Shown: in pieces, positions 36,801 through 48,080 of the stretch | Layout of the letters: each line of letters starts with the position of its first letter | Position numbering within the stretch: position 1 is the first letter of the stretch | From: Myxocyprinus asiaticus | Taxonomy: Eukaryota; Chordata; Actinopteri; Cypriniformes; Catostomidae | Direction of reading: 5' to 3' | Assembly (NCBI RefSeq): GCF_019703515.2 | Contig: NC_059349.1 | Span: 21,424,744-21,488,743 of the forward strand | DNA length: 64,000 nt | Translations under genes and position numbers: made by a program | Notes under the pieces: model-generated | What the model was told of the DNA's origin: nothing | Database searches by the model: none | Seen by the model: only the letters and a program-made list of their open reading frames with translations

Positions 36801-39800
36801 GTAAAGGATGAAACTGCAAAAGCATGGGCAGAATGTCATAGTCTTTAGTAAATTGGGAATATTGATGAGAAGCACCATTAGAAAAATGTGAAAAGCCTAA
36901 CTCATTACAGTACGAGTTTGACAAGACCGAGTAGAATTTTTTTTTTGTGTGTGTGCTAAATTTAATGTAAAATAGAAAGTAATTTAAATGTATTTACTTG
37001 GTAGACTCCTTTTTAGCACAATGTTTGGCCAAACATTTATACTACCTGTGTTTGAGCTTGGTGAGCTGCCCCAGCCTGTGCTTTGAGCTCTTTTCTCCAG
37101 CTACAGGGATAAAAATACATTGATATTTTAACCTATGTTTATGTGAGAAATCTGTGACTTTTAAAGGTGCACATAGTAAGTTTATGTTCATGTCATCTTA
37201 GAATTACACTGACACCTAGCAGCGTGGAAGCAGCATCATTCAAACACACTGGGCTTCATTCATGAAACATGAGCAGAACGAATTTTTGTGTAAATCAAAA
37301 ATGTTCGTACTTTCAAAACGTTAGTTGGTACAAACAAAATTTACACCTGCTCCCGACCATGTATAAATCGTGCGTAAGACAACCGAACGTGTTGTGTTCT
37401 TTCAGCCAAACTGTCACGACTACGTGTTTGATAGAAGTTAAATTAAATAAGTAATGAAAAAATTAACTCATATCTAAATGAGTGAAATTAACCTTAAAAA
37501 AATAACATAAATTAGTCAAAAAACAAACAAAAAAAAAACAAAAACAGAAAAAAGCTTTGTTTTCTTTTTAAACCATAGCCTATACTTATTTAGAGATGTT
37601 TCTTTGGTGCTTGCATTTATTTTTTGAAGTATATTTTTTCCCCAACTCTGCTTAGCCAGCAGAAGAGCTTAATTTTTCTCTATAAAATTAATGCCCTCTA
37701 ATGTGACTTTGGACAGTTATTTTTATTTGATCTGAGTTATATATTTTAGGTTTAATAATTTAGTATAGGCATCTGTAAATTGTGTTCAGTTAATAAAATA
37801 TGGTCAATGCTAATGCTGTTAAATCCATAAATAAACACATTGCGGGCAGGTGTGTGCACAATACAACAGGGAATAAAAATAGAAAAAGCCTGCGCACTGT
37901 TGTATAGGTTGCAAATCTGTGATATCTTACAGCGTTTTGGTCAAAGATCTTTTTCAGGCATTCTATTAATTTCTCTGAAGATTCTTCTAGTTGCAATTAT
38001 ATCACTGTTACCTTCATGATTTACTTGAGAAGTTTCACAAATTATGCTGGCGATGTGCTGCAAACTGAACCAGACAAGGTTAATGGTGGTGAACATCCTC
38101 CTCCCATTTTTTTCCACTCATGTCAAACCATTTTTATTGATTTCTTGAACTGTTTGATTCACAATAGAGCATCATATGACAGTAAAAACATGTGATGACA
38201 GTAAGTCCTCACTTTCTTTGAGACACTATTGTGCTTGTAAATCTAAATTTTACAATGTGAATGCACTGCTTTCATAAAAACTATTTTATTACTGTTCCGC
38301 ATAGATGTTAACTAGTGAGTCTGGGGCATTCCTTATATGGCATTTTCATGTGCGTGGATCATGATAATTGTGAATGATTATAATTTACTAACACACACAC
38401 GATCGATTTACTAACAAATCGGGGGAGTACGAAGTGTTTGTGAATCTGGCGGAAAGTTTTCGGGAAGGTCCATTTTATGAGCAAATTACTCTGAATTTAC
38501 TAATATATTTATGAAAGTTTCATGAATGAGGCCCAATAGTTTTAAGTAATGCAATTTTAGAAATTAACAATTCACAGTCAGTCATGATTTATTTAATTCA
38601 AGAGTGAAAGTGTCCAATAATAGGGTGGTTATTGAGATTAAGTGAGTAGTATTTGGCTGGTCATGTGACCCTAACATGACAGCCTCCATGAGGGGACCCT
38701 CTCCATGTAGAATATAACAGTTAATTATATGACTAGAGTCTTCATCTCATGTGAGTCATCGCGATTATATACATATGTTTCAAAATAGTAATTTCTTTAG
38801 GAGTAAAACTTTTTTAATGAGAAAAAAAATTACTGAATGCACCTTTAAAATTTTACTGGGACCTTTAAATTTGCTAGTGCACATCTCACCACAGCTCTCT
38901 TTTGATTGGGAGGCCTGCCATCGAATACAAAGACAGGCTTGATGTCATGCTCCAGGAAAGTAAGCGTGCGGTAAAACAGGCCTGTGAGAGGGCTGCAACA
39001 TCAGATGATCATAAATCAAGTTCTTAAGTAATTATTCAAGAACAGTAAACAGTCAGTAATAAAATAACAATAAAAAACAGCACTGAATAGAAATTGATTA
39101 AAAATAATTTAACAAAAAATACAAAGTAAATTCAGTGCAGCAGCAGTAGGCTATCAAGTATTCAAGTAAACATTCAGAATGAAATGCAACATAAAACTAC
39201 TACTGGTCTTTTCTGCATGATTATAATACATTAATACTTTTTAATGCTACTAAAGTTACTCAGTCAAGAGCAGTGAGTGTTTCCTCGTTTTCTTGTTATG
39301 GTTGTTTGATTATTATGATGACACACTAAACGACAGCAGGTCTATTAGCTTACATTTATTCTTACACGTCCGACATTTTAATACAAATCTGCTTTTTTCT
39401 CCGCTGTTTACGTTCACTTTAGACATCACTCTCTGTGTCTACATGAATACCTCACCAAGATGGGCATTTTGGTGGTATTTTGAAATGTATTTGACCGTTC
39501 AGGTGCGCATTACCGCGAGCATGTTCAGCACACACACACATATGCCACCTGTCAATCAAACAGGGCGCAGCTGTTACTAGATCGCTTGTAAATTATAAAA
39601 TTATGTGCTCTGGATTATTTTCAACAGCAGAATAAGAATATTACCTTTCTAATAAGTGACACAGGCCTAGGCTATCACAAATACAGTTATACAATATTTT
39701 TTCGTTATTGACGTTTTAATCAGCCTGCTTGTCCTGTTGGACAGATAAAATTCTCTTTCACTTGCCCCTTCAAAAATCCACTTGTCCTGGACAAGCGTTA

Positions 39801-42800
39801 ATTTCGAGTCCTGATTAACTATTGCATTCAACATTCTCCAATAACAATTTTTTCTTCTGCAGTATAGCTCCTAAAGTAAATGTATGTTGTTTTAAAGGAG
39901 TTTTAGATATTACAGTGCATCCGGTAAGTATTCACAGCATTTCACTTTTTCCACATTTTGTTATGTTACAGCCTTATTCCAAAATGGATTAAATTCATTA
40001 TTTTCCTCAAAATTCTACAAAAAATACCCCATGATGATAATGTGAAAGAAGTTTGTTTGAAATCTTTGCAAATTTATTAAAAATAAAAATAAAAAAAAAA
40101 TCACATGTACATAAGTATTCACAGCCTTTGCCATGACACTCAAAATTGAGCTCAGGTGCATCCTGTTTCCACTGATCATCCTTGAGATGTTTCTACAACT
40201 TGACTGGAGTCCACCTGTGGTAAATTCAGTTGATTGGACATGATTTGGAAAGGCACACACCTGTCTATATAAGGTCCCACAGTTAACAGTGCATGTCAGA
40301 GTACAAACCAAGCCATGAAGTCCAAGGAATTGTCTACAGACCTCCGAGACAGGATTGTATTGAGGCACAGATCTGGGGAAGGGTACAGAAACATTTCTGC
40401 AGCATTGAAGGTCCCAATGAGCACAGTGGCCTCCATCATCGGTAAATGGAAGAAGTTTGGAACTACCAGGACTCTTCCTAGAGCTGGCCGCCCGGCCAAA
40501 CTGAGCGATCTGGGGAGAAGGGCCTTAGTCAGGGAGGTGACCAAGAACCCGATGGTCACTCTGACAGAGCTCCAGCATTTCTCTGTGGAGAGAGGAGAAC
40601 CTTCAGAAGAACAACCATCTCTGCAGCACTCCAACAATCAGGCCTGTATGGTAGAGTGGCCAGACGGAAGCCACTCCTCAGTAAAAGGCACAAGACAGCC
40701 CACCTGGAGTTTGCCAAAAGGCACCTGAAGGACTCTCAGACCATGAGAAACGAAGATTGAACTCTTTGGCCTGAATGGCAAGCGTCATGTCTGGAGGAAA
40801 CCAGGCACCGCTCATCACCTGGCCAATACCATCCCTACAGTGAAGCGTGGTGGTGGCAGCATCATGCTGTGGGGACGTTTTTTCAGCGGCAGGAACTGGG
40901 AGACTAGTCAGGATCGAGGGAAAGATGAATGCAGCAATGTACAGAGACATCCTTGATGAAAACCTGCCCAAAAATAGGTGTGTCAAGCTTGTAGCATCAT
41001 ACTCAAAAAGACTTGAGGCTGTAATTGGTGCCAAAGGTGCTTCAACAAGTATTGAGCAAAGGCTGTGAATACTTATGTACATGTGGTGTTTTTTTTATTT
41101 TTTATAAATTTGCAAAGATTTCAAACAAACTTCTTTCACGTTGTCATTATGGGGTATTGTTTGTATAATTTTGAGGAAAATAATGAATTTAATCCATTTT
41201 GGAATAAGGCTGTAACATAACAAAATGTGGAACAAGTGAAGCACTGTGAATACTTTCTGGATGCACTGTATTTTGGAAAACAAGCCAAAAAAAGACTAAT
41301 CAAAAACATATTTTGTTCCAGTGTATAATGGGCTAAGACTACACTCTCTCACCTTTATGTTCACTTCGATCCATCTTTAACTCACAAAGAAACTAACTTT
41401 CTCTTCTTAATAGAGCTGCGTATCACTGATTTTCTTCATGATAAGATACACACCGTGAACGTGACACATATATTATGATTCACTACATTCTAGCTGCAGC
41501 AAACGCGCGTCCCACGCCAGAGTGTTCATCAGCCAGGAGAAGATTCAATCTCTTCCTCGGTCGGTTCACGCAACTCAGACGCGGGGCTGACCGCACAGAG
41601 AAATGCCAGTGTCGGAGTTCACTTTCATAACCCGCTTCCTTATCTGAACTTTAATAAAGGATGCTTTAAAGATATAATGCCAGGGTGTTTCATTGCAAAA
41701 CGGAATGCGGCACAATAATCGTTTTATCTCGATTATCTTGTTTTCATAATTGTTGGAAGCCAAAATCGTAATTGAAAATAGAATTTGATTAATTGCCCAG
41801 CCCTACCCTATTCTTCTCACCACTATTGTACAGAGCGGTTATCTGAGTTACCGTAGACTTTGTCAGTTCGAACCAGTCTGGCCATTCTCCGTTGACCTCT
41901 CTCACCAACAAGGTGTTTCCGTCCACAGAACTGCCGCTCACTGGATGTTTTTTGTTTTTGGCACTATTCTGAGTAAATTCTAGAGACAGTTGTGTGTGAA
42001 AATCCCAGGAGATCAGCAGTTACAGAAATACTCAAACCAGCCTGTCTGGCATAAACAATCATGCCATGGTCCAAATCACTGAGATCACATTTTTTCCCCA
42101 TTCTGATGGTTAATATGAACATTTACTTAAGCTCCTGACCCGTATCTGCATGATTTTATGCACTGCACTGCTGCCACACGAATGGCTGATTAGATAATCA
42201 CATGGATGATTGTTGGTGCCAGACGGGCTGGTTTGAGTATTTCTGTAACAGCTGATCTCCTGGGATTTTCACACAAAACAGTCTTTAGAATTTACTCCGA
42301 ATGGTGCCAAAAACAAAAAACATCCAGCAAGTGGCAGTTCTGTGGAAGGAAACGCCTTGTTGTTGAGAGAGGTCAACAGAGAATGGCCAGAATGGTTTGA
42401 ACTGACAAAGTCTACGGTAACTCAGATAACTGCTCTGTACAATTGTGGTGAGAAGAATATCATCTCAGAATACTATTCTGAGATGTGGGTTGGCGCTGTT
42501 TTGGCAGCACCAGGGGGATCTACACAATATTAGGCAGGTGGTTTTAATGTTGTGGCTGATCGGTGTATAAGTAATCAAGAGCCATTTTGAAGCTCATAAC
42601 ATTTACAAAAGATAAAGAACACAGATTTTAATACAACATTTTTAAACAAAGCCATTGACTTAATATTAGTTGAGATGTGACTTTATATGTAGAGTTTTTG
42701 TATGCAGATTTCACCTTAGCTTCAGATGGCCGGGGACAGCTGAGCGAAACTGATTCACCACAATAGATGTATCCAGTGCGATTATTTCCCCTGGAACACA

Positions 42801-43130
42801 AATATATATAACAATAAGGACCATTTAATTTAGTTTGTTTTAATGTCTACTGCATGAAACAGGTAACAAAACTATATTAAAGACAACTATCTTCTGAAGT
42901 GTACTTTCGAGATGCATTTTTTTTTAAAGCTTGTAACATTGTTATGTATCTTACTATTTTCTCTTCTTTCATGTTTGTGAATGTATTACTGGAAAACTTA
43001 GCTCAATTATCTGGTTCGTTGTATTATAAAACACTGCACTGATCTTACCAGAATAATCGCCGATCTCTTTGTTGCGGACAGACGTTGGCGCATCAAATCG
43101 GATTAAATGTGCCAACTTTGAGATCCCCAT
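33861..43130 (-). CDS. Flap endonuclase 1-like nuclease (11 coding exons, 350 aa)
   Basis: Coding exons in transcript order: 43049-43130, 42715-42790, 38890-38992, 37046-37100, 36752-36813, 36499-36635, 34983-35043, 34681-34812, 34333-34478, 33998-34139, 33861-33917. Splice ends and phases agree; 1053 nt without a stop. It is a member of the XPG/FEN1 family, structure-specific nucleases that cut 5' flaps with two metal ions. The start [10 protein letters not shown] resembles FEN1. The usual acidic residues are all visible: [50 protein letters not shown]. The C-terminus has a PCNA-binding motif QSHLQEFF and a basic end (KRSKTK). The segment between KRAVLEKRAQ and CHRLLQLMG, the helical cap of FEN1, is short and Ser/Gly-rich. 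It matches my memory of the fish gene named 'probable flap endonuclease 1 homolog' (zgc:110269 in zebrafish). Ordinary fen1 would be a separate gene. Confidence 0.92.
35722..36360. mobile_element. TTAA-type MITE in FEN1-like intron 6
   Basis: Begins AAGGGATAGTTCACCCAAAA and ends TTTTTGGGTGAACTATTCCT, with TTAA intact on the right (36361-36364) and GTAA on the left. Same family as 8135-8741. Confidence 0.8.
37161..38846. mobile_element. Nested pair of palindromic elements in FEN1-like intron 3
   Basis: The outer ends are TTAAAGGTGCACATAGTAAG (left) and TTACTGAATGCACCTTTAAA (right), inverted. Inside it lies a second element, 37251-38534, with ends GGGCTTCATTCATGAAAC and GTTTCATGAATGAGGCCC. A half copy of the outer element occurs near 61675-61910 (TTTAAAGGTGCACTTTGTTT). 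No coding content. Confidence 0.7.
39016..39813. mobile_element. Left-truncated hAT-like element
   Basis: About 800 bp nearly identical to 58974-59778. The right end GTTAATTTCGAGTCCTG matches the right terminal repeat of the full copy, but the left terminal part (58545-58973) is absent. Abuts FEN1-like exon 3, whose acceptor is only about 20 bp away. The 95-aa frame inside is shared with the other copy only because the DNA is repeated. Confidence 0.78.
39911..41270 (+). mobile_element. Tc1-like transposon (family B), internally deleted
   Basis: Ends TACAGTGCATCCGGTAAGTA and, reversed, TACAGTGCATCCAGAAAGTA, followed by long inverted subterminal repeats. The transposase is on the plus strand: [20 protein letters not shown] (from 40315), [15 protein letters not shown] helix-turn-helix region, [17 protein letters not shown]. 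Later pieces are in other frames ([33 protein letters not shown]). About 254 bp carrying the central and DPNPIEH-type region present in copy B2 (53716-55329) are missing. Lies in FEN1-like intron 2. Confidence 0.9.
41411..41805. mobile_element. Short hAT-like repeat
   Basis: The left end TAGAGCTGCG and the right end (reversed TAGGGCTGGGCAATTAATC) are similar inverted termini. The ATTATCTTGTTTTCATAATT interior is a pattern frequent in fish hAT derivatives. No target duplication is seen. The next element starts 4 bp later. Confidence 0.55.
41809..42567. mobile_element. Palindromic Tc1 derivative with two transposase N-terminal arms
   Basis: The left arm (about 41809-42052) is the reverse complement of the right arm (about 42206-42458), with about 150 bp between. 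On the plus strand the right arm reads a Tc1-type DNA-binding domain ([38 protein letters not shown]) and it ends with the family A terminal repeat GTGGCTGATCGGTGTA at 42567. The left terminal repeat is missing. Inside FEN1-like intron 2. Confidence 0.85.
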
Positions 43131-43479
43131 TTTAAATTACAGAGGACTGTATATCGTGATAGTAGTGCTGCTGTTATTGTCCCTCATCACACGGCTACAT
43201 TTCCGCATGGTCCCAGTTCTCAGGTGATTGCTATGGTAACGTTCAATTTGCAGAGCGCTGATAGGCCTACGCGACTGCACGTCACAAACTCTCTTTTCGC
43301 AAATGCAAACCAACTGCCCAGTTCGCTTGCCGTATATGAGCTCAAAAGAGCGAAAATAGTTTTGAATGTGAGAGAAGATAGACTAGTTTATTTGTGTAAA
43401 TGTTTTATGAGGCCAACTCGGCCTAAACGACATTTTTGTTTTTGTTTGTATACATTAAAACCTCATTTGCCTAGTAAAG
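43131..43479. promoter_or_regulatory. Presumed shared promoter between FEN1-like gene and atr remnant
   Basis: Start codons of the minus-strand FEN1-like gene (43130) and the plus-strand atr remnant (43480) face away from each other across 349 bp. Within it are an octamer-like ATGCAAA (43303-43309), CpG-containing motifs (CTACGCGACTGCACGTC near 43267) and no clear TATA box. Bidirectional function is inferred from geometry. Confidence 0.5.
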
Positions 43480-43921
43480 ATGGAGCAGGGACTGGAGATG
43501 ACAGCAATGATTCCTGCTTTGCAAGAACTAGCCAGGTAACATCAATGGCTGCTAACAGTGCTGGACATTCTTCTGTTATATAACGTCAGTAGTTTATTAA
43601 CATGTCCTTAATATTCAAATTCACGTCAGTAATAACCCACTTTTGTCTTTTCCAGTGCAACCAGGCTGTGCAGAAACCTCGTCAGATCCTGTGTCAGTTC
43701 ATTGACAGAATACATCTGTGTTGATGTCGGTAAGATTGCAGCTTGCATTTGGTTGGTCTACTTGTGTGTTACCACTTTTAGTATAATAAAGTTTAAAGCA
43801 AATGCAGTGGTGCCTAAATTAATTTTGGACGACAATTGAAAATGCTTCAGTTTTGTCTCAGACTTTTGCAGTAAGGGCAGGCTCAAATCGCGGCAGCGGC
43901 ACTTCCGGTGTCATGCTCAGA

Positions 43922-44155
43922 TGCCACTGACTTTACGGCATGTGCCGCAGTATGTGGCTGGTGCCACTGAATTTAAACGGCATGTGCCGCTGTTTATGAA
44001 TGATGCCAGTGAATTTCTACAGCAAATGCTGCTGGTTATGAATGATGCCAGTGAATTTCTACAGCAAATGCTGCTGGTTATGAATGATGCCAGTGAATTT
44101 CTACAGCAAATGCCGCTGTATATGAACGATGCCACTGAATTTACACGGCATCTTC
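43922..44155. repeat. 42-bp minisatellite, left arm
   Basis: Tandem units of 42 bp, six including a partial one; two central units are identical. Because 42 is a multiple of three, open frames run through both strands. The inverted counterpart is at 44967-45195. Confidence 0.85.
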
Positions 44156-44966
44156 TCTTGGACTGTTTAAAGGCTCGTTCACCTCTGGCCACTGTCCTTC
44201 TAACCAATTCATGTCCGTAACAGAAACATCTTTGCTCACAATAAGGGACTATCCTACTGATTTTATGAATGTTAACATTTTTTCAAAATGCTTTTTTATT
44301 GTTTTTATACTTTCACTGTCCTATTTATTACCTTCTTATATTTTACTGTAAATTACTATACATTAACTGCATTCTGGTGAATTTTGAATGCATTTGAATC
44401 GTAATGTAACCTATGAACAGCAAATCAAATTTTAGGACAAATATTCTTGGAAAAAAAGTAGCTCTCCTCGAATTGTTTGTGGTAATGAAGATGTTTGTAA
44501 TATTTTGTACCTGCTTTTAGGAACCTCATCCTGTAAATAATAGCAATAAAAACTTCTTATAAAATAATACTAAGTATGCCAATAGAAAAAGCCTTTTTAA
44601 TATGATCATATTGCATTATAGGTATGATACAATTAAAATACTACTGTTAGGCCTAACATTTTTATCATAATTGCTTGATAGTCCCTTACAGTGAGTTCTT
44701 AAAATTAACGAATCACAGACGTTATTCTCTCATCACTGGGAATACTGCACAAAGCAAACAAAGTCTTAATAGGCTATTGAGTAACTAAACTAAACAAACA
44801 TCCTTTCTGTATTACCACCTGCTCATTTTGAAAAAAAATGTTAACATTCATAAAATCAGTAGGATAGTCCCTTATTGTGAGCAAAGATGTTTCTGTTACG
44901 GACATGAATTGGTTAGAAGGACAGTGGCCAGAGGTGAGCGAGCCTTTAAACAGTCCAAGAGAAGAT

Positions 44967-45195
44967 GCCGTGTAAATTCACTGGCATCATTCATAAACAG
45001 CGGCATCTGCCTCGTAAATTCACTGGCATCATTCATAACCAGCAGCATTTGCTGTAGAAATTCACTGGCATCATTCATAACCAGCAGCATTTGCTGTAGA
45101 AATTCACTGGCATCATTCATAAACAGCGGCACATGCCGTTTAAATTCAGTGGCACCAGCCACATACAACAGCACATGCCATAAAGTCAGTGGCAT
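44967..45195. repeat. 42-bp minisatellite, right arm
   Basis: Inverted counterpart of the array at 43922-44155, with the same unit number and the same variant order, so the arms share one history or are kept alike. Confidence 0.85.
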
Positions 45196-45534
45196 CTGAG
45201 CATGACACCGGAAGTGCCGCTGCTAGATGCCGCTGCCGCGATTTGAGCCTGCTGTCTCTCGACTTTTGAACTTCTTTGTTTTTTTTTAGTCAGGTTTCTG
45301 TAGTCTTTTGCCTAAGATACAGTTATACTAATCTTTCCCACATTGTAGTTGCTCTGGAGTTGTGCAAGAAGACCAGTTCTGAACCAGTGTGTGTCATGCT
45401 ACTGGACTCTGTGCAGCACATCATTAAATCCTCTTCATTTATGTTCATACACCCACCGTGTCTTTCTGATAACTTCTAAAACACAGAGAACAGCTGTACT
45501 AGTAGGCTGATTTGATTTAACCTGTTTATTTTAA

Positions 45535-46224
45535 AGGAACTGTTCACCTGACAATCAGAAAATGAAAATGCTTTCATCATTTACTCACACTCATGCCATC
45601 CTAGATGTGTCTGACTTTCTTTCTTCAGTAGAACACAAATTAAGATTTTTAGAAGAATATTTCAGCTCTGCAGGTCCTTACAATACAAGTGAATGGTGAC
45701 CAACATTTTGAAGCTCCAAAGGAACATAAAGTCAGCATAAAAGTAATCCAGAAGACTCCAGTGGTTAAATCCATGTCTTCAGAATGGATATGATAGATGG
45801 GGGTGAGAAACAGATAAATATTTAAGTCAGTTTTTACATTAAATTCTCCTCACTGCCCAGTAGGTGTTATGCACGAAGAATGCAAATTACTAAAAGCAAA
45901 AGAATAAGAATGTAATAGTGGAGATTTATAGTAAACATTTCTTAAATATTGATCTGTTTCTCACCCACACCTATCATATCGCTTCTGAAGACATGGATTT
46001 AACCACTGGAATCTTATGGATTACTTTTATGTTGCCTTTATGTGATTTTGTAATTTCAAAATTTTGGTCACCATTCACTTGCATTGTAAGGACCTACAGA
46101 TCTGAAATATTCTTCTAAAAATCTTTGTTAGTGTTCAGCAGAAGAAAGAAAGTCATACACATCTGGGATGGCATGAAGGTGAGTAAATGATGAGAGAATT
46201 TTCATTTTTTAGTAAACTATCCTT
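45535..46224. mobile_element. TTAA-type MITE in the atr remnant
   Basis: Begins AGGAACTGTTCACCTGACAA and ends TTTTTTAGTAAACTATCCTT with TTAA on both sides (45531-45534, 46225-46228). The arms match the MITE at 8135-8741. Confidence 0.8.
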
Positions 46225-47714
46225 TTAAGCAGAATGTTGTGGACTGACAGCTTCAGTCACCAGCAATATTTGGTCTGTTTTCCACAGAGCTGATACGTTT
46301 AATGCAAGATCTAGTGCATAAGAATCTCATGCTCAGACCATCTCCCCAATGGCCAGTGGTGGTGGAATGCTTCTCCATCGCTTCTACAGAAGCTGCTGTT
46401 TACCTGACCCCGACCATCCTTCAGCTGTCCTCAAGTGCCTCGGCACAGGCGTGGTTAGTAACTTCATTAACAGTTCTGACAGATGTTCTGCAACGCATAA
46501 TTTTTCTAAGAGAATTGGGCATCTTTGGGATACTACTTGTCAAAGCAGTGTCGATGGTGTTTTTAACTTGCATTGTGACTCTGGGAGGTTTCCCTGAAGA
46601 CCATTCACAGCCATTTTTCTCTGTTTATTTATTTCTGCTGGAGTGCCTCTGAGGTGTCAGATCTCAGTGTCTATGCTAGGGAATTCCAGAGTCTTTTCCA
46701 ATTTGTTTTCCAGCCAGAGCAAGGTGCTCATGGCAAGTTTCAGAGAGTTCACCTAAACATGCTGATGGAGAGGCTTGAGAAACTGGTGGTCGGTGAGACT
46801 CTTGAGCAGCTGGAGGTGAAGGCTACACCATGTGATGTCTTCTGTTTCATCCTGGAGTTTGTTCCCCCTGGATACGAGTGTGCGGTGCAGATCCGAAAAG
46901 AGAGAGTCACAGCAATTTGCAAAGCTCTGATTCAGACCACTGGAACTCAGGGACAGCAGGAGGTAATGACTTAAAGAACAGTTCACTTCAAAATTAATAT
47001 TCTATCATAATTTTTTTAACCCTCTGGTCATTCCATACCCCTGTCACTTTCTTCCATGGAACACAAAAGGAAAAATTTAGCAGAATGTCCTGGCTGCTTT
47101 TTTCCGTACAGTGACAGTGAATAGGAACATGATCTGTTGAGCTCCACAAATGACAATAAAGCACCATAAAAAGATAAGAAAATTGGTCAATATGACTTGT
47201 GCGCTGTATTCCAAGTCTTGTGAACTCATACAATAGCTTTATGTAAGAAACAGACAGAAATTTGAATTCTTATTCACTTAAAAATTTGCTCTCCACAAGG
47301 GCTGTCAATAGGGCTGAGAAACTAAATTCGAATTTTTTACTTAAATATTATAAAAATTTGAATTATATTTGAATTTTAAAGAGATTATTTCAGGTAGGGG
47401 GAAATCTACAAGACTTCTGATTTTTAAATTGTTATGTCTCTTACGTCCACAAGAGGGCGCAACAAATCGCTATAAACCAATCAGCACTGTGTTTTATCTA
47501 TTGTTTATTGCAAAGAACATATCTGGCTGTTAACAATAGTGCGTAAAATAATATTTTTGAAGTCAAAAGATTTAGCTAGTTCACATTCTCAAATCGTAAG
47601 TAAAAAAGTAAAACAAGAAAATAAATGCTTCAATAAACACTTATGTTAACTTGCAGAGTAGCCTAGTTCGGTGCCATATTAGGCCTACTTCCATGGTCTC
47701 AAGCTTCATAATAT

Positions 47715-48080
47715 TATAAAAATGTTTTATTGATTCCAACAAAGACAAGAATAGATTTAACAAACAGAATTATACATACGGAATCAATTTATAACCATTT
47801 ATAAACCCCCCCAAAATCTTGGTTAGACCTAGCCCACCTTTGTCAATCAGCCTATGCAATTTACTGAAATGTAATCTGGGACGTTTACCATTCCAAATGA
47901 AGGACTTTGCTATGCTATCAAATTGCTTGAAATAAGAGAGGGGGACATCTATATGGAGAGACTGTAGCAGGTAGTTGAATTTTGGAATACAAATAATTTT
48001 AATAACATTAACCTTCCCAATCATAGATAAATGTAATGAAGCCCACCTGCCCACATCGCTTGAAAACCCCAACTAAAGAC
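47715..48080 (-). mobile_element. 3' fragment of L1/Tx1-like LINE
   Basis: On the minus strand the frame 47770-48072 reads IGKVNVIKIICIPKFNYLLQ, SYFKQFDSIAKSFIWNGKRP and LHRLIDKGGLGLTKI, the same thumb region as the LINE at 27740-32393. Upstream parts are absent. It lies in the gap where the middle atr exons are missing. Confidence 0.85.

Larger units (their letters stand above)
43878..45251. mobile_element. Foldback-type element with long repeat-bearing arms
   Basis: The left arm 43878-44290 and the right arm 44824-45251 are reverse complements at high identity, with a 533-bp AT-rich spacer. The ends read CAGGCTCAAATCGCGGCAGC and, reversed, the same. Each arm contains five complete plus one partial 42-bp tandem unit (core GCCAGTGAATTTCTACAGCA). 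No transposase is present and no clean target duplication was found. It sits between pseudo-exons 2 and 3 of the atr remnant. Confidence 0.85.

Noticed and set aside
43917..45199. CRISPR-like array or protein gene in the 42-bp repeats
   Set aside because: The units are directly adjacent without spacers, the array is mirrored in an inverted arm, and the context is a vertebrate pseudogene.
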